The position numbers and the translations under genes were made by a program. From the NCBI GenBank assembly GCA_964532735.1, contig CAZHKK010000024.1, positions 1 to 6,794 of the forward strand: a stretch of 6,794 bases of DNA. The letters run 5' to 3'. A model generated the notes under the pieces. That model made no database searches, was not told where the DNA came from, and saw only the letters and a list, made by a program, of their open reading frames with translations. The stretch is from JAJXYN01 sp964532735. GTDB lineage: Bacteria; Patescibacteriota; Patescibacteriia; JAGPKW01. Positions 4,689 to 6,794 of the stretch are shown piece by piece. Each line of letters begins with the position of its first letter. Positions within the stretch are counted from its first letter, which is position 1.

Positions 4689-4708
4689 TTGTGAAAAGTA
4701 TTTCACAA
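4689..4708 (-). promoter_or_regulatory. Operator-like palindrome in the orphan gene leader
   Basis: TTGTGAAA (4689-4696), four bases, TTTCACAA (4701-4708), a perfect 8+8 dyad. It starts about where transcription from the promoter at 4743-4716 should begin, so it would span roughly +1 to +20. This is a classical place for a repressor operator; as RNA it forms an 8-bp hairpin ahead of the Shine-Dalgarno. It resembles the CRP half-sites TGTGA/TCACA, but the spacing is 8 instead of 6. Confidence 0.5.
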
Positions 4709-4715
4709 TTAATAA

Positions 4716-4743
4716 AGTATATTTCAATAACTACAAAAGTCAA
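4716..4743 (-). promoter_or_regulatory. Promoter of the leftward orphan gene
   Basis: On the minus strand TTGACT (4743-4738), a 16-base spacer and TATACT (4721-4716). The predicted start is near 4709, giving a leader of about 44 bases to the ATG at 4665. It is divergent from dnaK. Confidence 0.68.
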
Positions 4744-4748
4744 TACCA

Positions 4749-4872
4749 TGTAAATTTAAATTTATTCTTTAGATAATTGAGTAATATAAATTAATTGTCT
4801 AATTGTAAATTTAAATTGGTTTTTAAAAACCAATAAATTAATAAAACTAATTAAAAAATTAATTGATAAAAT
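4749..4872 (+). promoter_or_regulatory. dnaK upstream region with repeats and hairpin
   Basis: This is extremely AT-rich DNA between the divergent orphan promoter and dnaK. It contains a 14-base direct repeat TGTAAATTTAAATT (4749-4762 and 4804-4817), a one-mismatch dyad AGATAATT/AATTGTCT (4771-4778, 4793-4800), and a perfect 20-bp palindrome of ATTGGTTTTT with its complement (4815-4834), which as RNA gives an 8-bp stem with a UUAA loop. No CIRCE is present. No promoter stands out: TTGGTT-17-TAATAA (4816-4821, 4839-4844) is a weak candidate. No Shine-Dalgarno precedes the dnaK ATG. Confidence 0.5.
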
Positions 4873-6794
4873 ATGAGTAAAATATTGGGCATAGATTTAG
4901 GAACAACAAATTCTTGTATGGCTATAATGGAGGGTGGAAAATATACCATTCTTGAAAACAAAGAAGGTGCAAGAACAACTCCTTCTGTTGTAGCTGAAAC
5001 AAAAACTGGAGAAAGAATAGTTGGTCAGGTTGCAAAAAGACAATCTGTTACAAACCCTGTAAATACTATTTATTCGGCAAAAAGACTTATTGGTAGAAAA
5101 TATTCTGATTCTGCTGTTAATAAAGATAAATCATTACTTCCTTACGAAATTAAACAAGGTCCTAATGATTCTATAAAAATTGTTATGAACGGTAAAGAAT
5201 ATGCTCCAGAAGAAATTTCTGCTATGGTTTTAAGAAAATTAAAAGAAGATGCAGAGGCAAAAATTGGAGAAAAAATAACAGAAGCAGTTATTACTGTTCC
5301 TGCATATTTTGATGATTCTCAAAGACAAGCAACAAAAAATGCTGGTCAAATAGCTGGACTTGATGTTAAGAGAATTATAAATGAACCAACTGCTGCTGCT
5401 TTAGCTTATGGTTTTAATAAAAATAAAAATGAAAAAATATTAATATATGATTTTGGTGGAGGAACTTTTGATGTTTCTATTCTTGAAGTTGATGAAGTTG
5501 ATGGTGAATTGTCGGTTGAAGTAAAATCTACAAATGGGGACACACATTTAGGTGGGGATGATCTTGATAATGCAATAATGAATTATTTAATAGCAGAATT
5601 TAAAAAAGAAAAAGGTGTTGACTTGTCAGGTGATCAAATGGCTGTTCAAAGACTAAAAGAGGCTTCTGAAAAATCTAAAATTGAATTATCTTCATCTCTT
5701 GAATCTCAAATATCATTACCTTTTATAACAAATACTGCAGCTGGTCCAGAACATTTAGAAATGAGATTAACAAGAGCAAAATTAGAAGAAATAGCTATGC
5801 CTTTTATAGAAAAAACTAAAGTTCCTGTTGAAAATGCATTAAAAGATGCTGGAGTTTCAAAGTCTGATATTGCTCAAATTGTTCTTGTTGGTGGACAAAC
5901 TAGAATGCCTGCTATGATTAAATTTATAGAAGATTATTTTGGTAAAAAAGCTAACGCTACTGTTAATCCTGATGAGGTAGTAGCTGCTGGTGCTGCTGTT
6001 CAAGGAGGTGTTTTACAAGGTGATGTAAAAGATGTTTTGTTGCTTGATGTTATTCCGTTGACTCTTGGAATAGAAACTATGGGTGGAATAAGAACCCCAT
6101 TAATTACAAGAAATACAACTATTCCAACTTCTAAATCACAAGTTTTTTCTACTGCTGTTGATAATCAACCATCTGTAGAAATTCATGTTTTACAAGGTGA
6201 AAGAGAAATGGCTGCTGATAACAAAACTCTTGGGAGATTTACTTTAGATGGTATTATGCCAGCTCCAAGAGGTGTTCCTCAAATTGAAGTTACTTTTGAT
6301 CTTGATGCTAATGGTATCTTAAATGTGAAAGCTAAAGATAAAGCTACAAATAAAGAACAACATATTACAATTACAGCTTCTACTACTCTTTCTAAAGAAG
6401 AAGTTGAGAAAATGGCTCATGAGGCAGAAATTCATGCTGAAGAAGATAAAAAGAAAAAAGAAGTAATAGAAATAAGAAACGAAGGAGAATCTTTGGTTTA
6501 TCAAACAGAAAAGATGATTAAGGAAAATGAAACTAAGTTTACTCCAGAAGATAAAACAAATCTTGAAGGTAGAGTAAAAAATTTAAAGGATATCTTGGCT
6601 AAAATTGATGCAACCAAAGATGAAATAAAGAAAGAATTGGATTCTTTATCTGAAGAAGCTCAAAAGATTGGAACAAAAATGTATCAATCTCAACAACAAG
6701 CTGGAACTCAACCTAATACAGAACAAACTTCTAATGGTGATACTGAACAAAAAAATGAAGATGGAACAGTAAAGGGTGAATTTGAAGAAAAGAA
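4873..6794 (+). CDS. dnaK: Chaperone protein DnaK (Hsp70), 3' end cut by window
   Basis: An ATP-driven chaperone that works with GrpE and DnaJ. 640 codons are present and no stop is reached. The tail already reads GTVKGEFEEK, like the usual Hsp70 ending, so only a few codons should be missing. The ATPase domain (1 to about 385) has GIDLGTTNSC (6-15), catalytic K70 in AKRLIGRKY, E171 in NEPTAAALAYG, and D193/T198 in YDFGGGTFD. The interdomain linker VLLLDVIPLTLG follows. The substrate-binding beta domain contains TSKSQVFSTAVDNQPSVEIHVLQGEREMAADN; a helical lid and a Gln/Asn/Thr/Glu-rich disordered tail close it. All key residues are intact. It is divergent from the orphan gene and not joined to hrcA-grpE. 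dnaJ may lie downstream, outside the window. Confidence 0.98.
   Translation, partial: MSKILGIDLGTTNSCMAIMEGGKYTILENKEGARTTPSVVAETKTGERIVGQVAKRQSVTNPVNTIYSAKRLIGRKYSDSAVNKDKSLLPYEIKQGPNDSIKIVMNGKEYAPEEISAMVLRKLKEDAEAKIGEKITEAVITVPAYFDDSQRQATKNAGQIAGLDVKRIINEPTAAALAYGFNKNKNEKILIYDFGGGTFDVSILEVDEVDGELSVEVKSTNGDTHLGGDDLDNAIMNYLIAEFKKEKGVDLSGDQMAVQRLKEASEKSKIELSSSLESQISLPFITNTAAGPEHLEMRLTRAKLEEIAMPFIEKTKVPVENALKDAGVSKSDIAQIVLVGGQTRMPAMIKFIEDYFGKKANATVNPDEVVAAGAAVQGGVLQGDVKDVLLLDVIPLTLGIETMGGIRTPLITRNTTIPTSKSQVFSTAVDNQPSVEIHVLQGEREMAADNKTLGRFTLDGIMPAPRGVPQIEVTFDLDANGILNVKAKDKATNKEQHITITASTTLSKEEVEKMAHEAEIHAEEDKKKKEVIEIRNEGESLVYQTEKMIKENETKFTPEDKTNLEGRVKNLKDILAKIDATKDEIKKELDSLSEEAQKIGTKMYQSQQQAGTQPNTEQTSNGDTEQKNEDGTVKGEFEEK

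Noticed and set aside
4666..4749. Longer start for the leftward orphan gene
   Set aside because: The extension contains its own -35/-10 and the dyad, whereas the internal ATG at 4665 has an excellent AAAGGAG.
4199..4753. Rightward open frames opposite the leftward orphan gene
   Set aside because: No ribosome site or family resemblance; the minus-strand frame has promoter, Shine-Dalgarno and terminator.
4750..4872. Second CIRCE upstream of dnaK
   Set aside because: No TTAGCACTC/GAGTGCTAA-like arms, even degenerate ones, are present.
6319..6504. Leftward open frame inside dnaK
   Set aside because: Antisense to the conserved DnaK region; Phe/Ser-rich product expected from reading Lys/Glu codons backward.
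1..6794. CRISPR array, insertion sequence or prophage signals
   Set aside because: No regularly spaced repeats, transposase, integrase or terminal inverted repeats were seen; dyads found are single and sit in promoters or terminators.

Overview
The window is very AT-rich, has short intergenic regions and holds a general stress/chaperone locus: hrcA, grpE, hsp20 and dnaK. Next to it lie greA and a small ribosomal operon, rpsP plus a KH-domain gene. The protein sequences, above all the DnaK C-terminal half and the S16 core with its long Ala/Lys/Glu tail, look like a reduced-genome bacterium of the Patescibacteria/CPR type. That assignment is inference from sequence feel, not a search. The standard genetic code fits: there is no in-frame TGA in any recognised gene, and all Trp codons read as TGG.

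Layout. Positions 1-134 hold no gene. Two tandem hairpin terminators (135-163, 172-200) close a leftward operon: rpsP (1152-718), then a 190-base spacer with a long imperfect hairpin (599-686), then khpA-like (527-204). A good leftward promoter (1218-1190) precedes rpsP. To its right, greA (1403-1873) runs rightward. Its leader has a 14-bp inverted repeat and a weak terminator-like hairpin. An unrecognised 111-codon gene (1967-2302) follows as its own unit, with promoter, strong Shine-Dalgarno and terminator. Next come a CIRCE operator with an embedded promoter, hrcA (2408-3088), grpE (3095-3616) and hsp20 (3684-4112). A bidirectional hairpin terminator separates these from an unrecognised leftward gene (4665-4156). 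That gene is divergent from dnaK (4873 to the window end), which lacks only its last few codons.

How the genes work together. HrcA should bind CIRCE and repress hrcA-grpE, perhaps with hsp20 by read-through. DnaK and its nucleotide-exchange factor GrpE form the refolding machine, and Hsp20 is an ATP-independent holdase that feeds it. The window shows no CIRCE before dnaK, and a leftward orphan gene plus a terminator interrupt the usual hrcA-grpE-dnaK order, so dnaK seems to be controlled separately. HrcA is also clearly shorter than the classical protein.

The most interesting unexplained items are the hairpin between rpsP and khpA, the two orphan genes, the compact HrcA, and several perfect palindromes in the greA, hsp20, dnaK and orphan-gene leaders. 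No mobile element, CRISPR array, tRNA or rRNA was seen.
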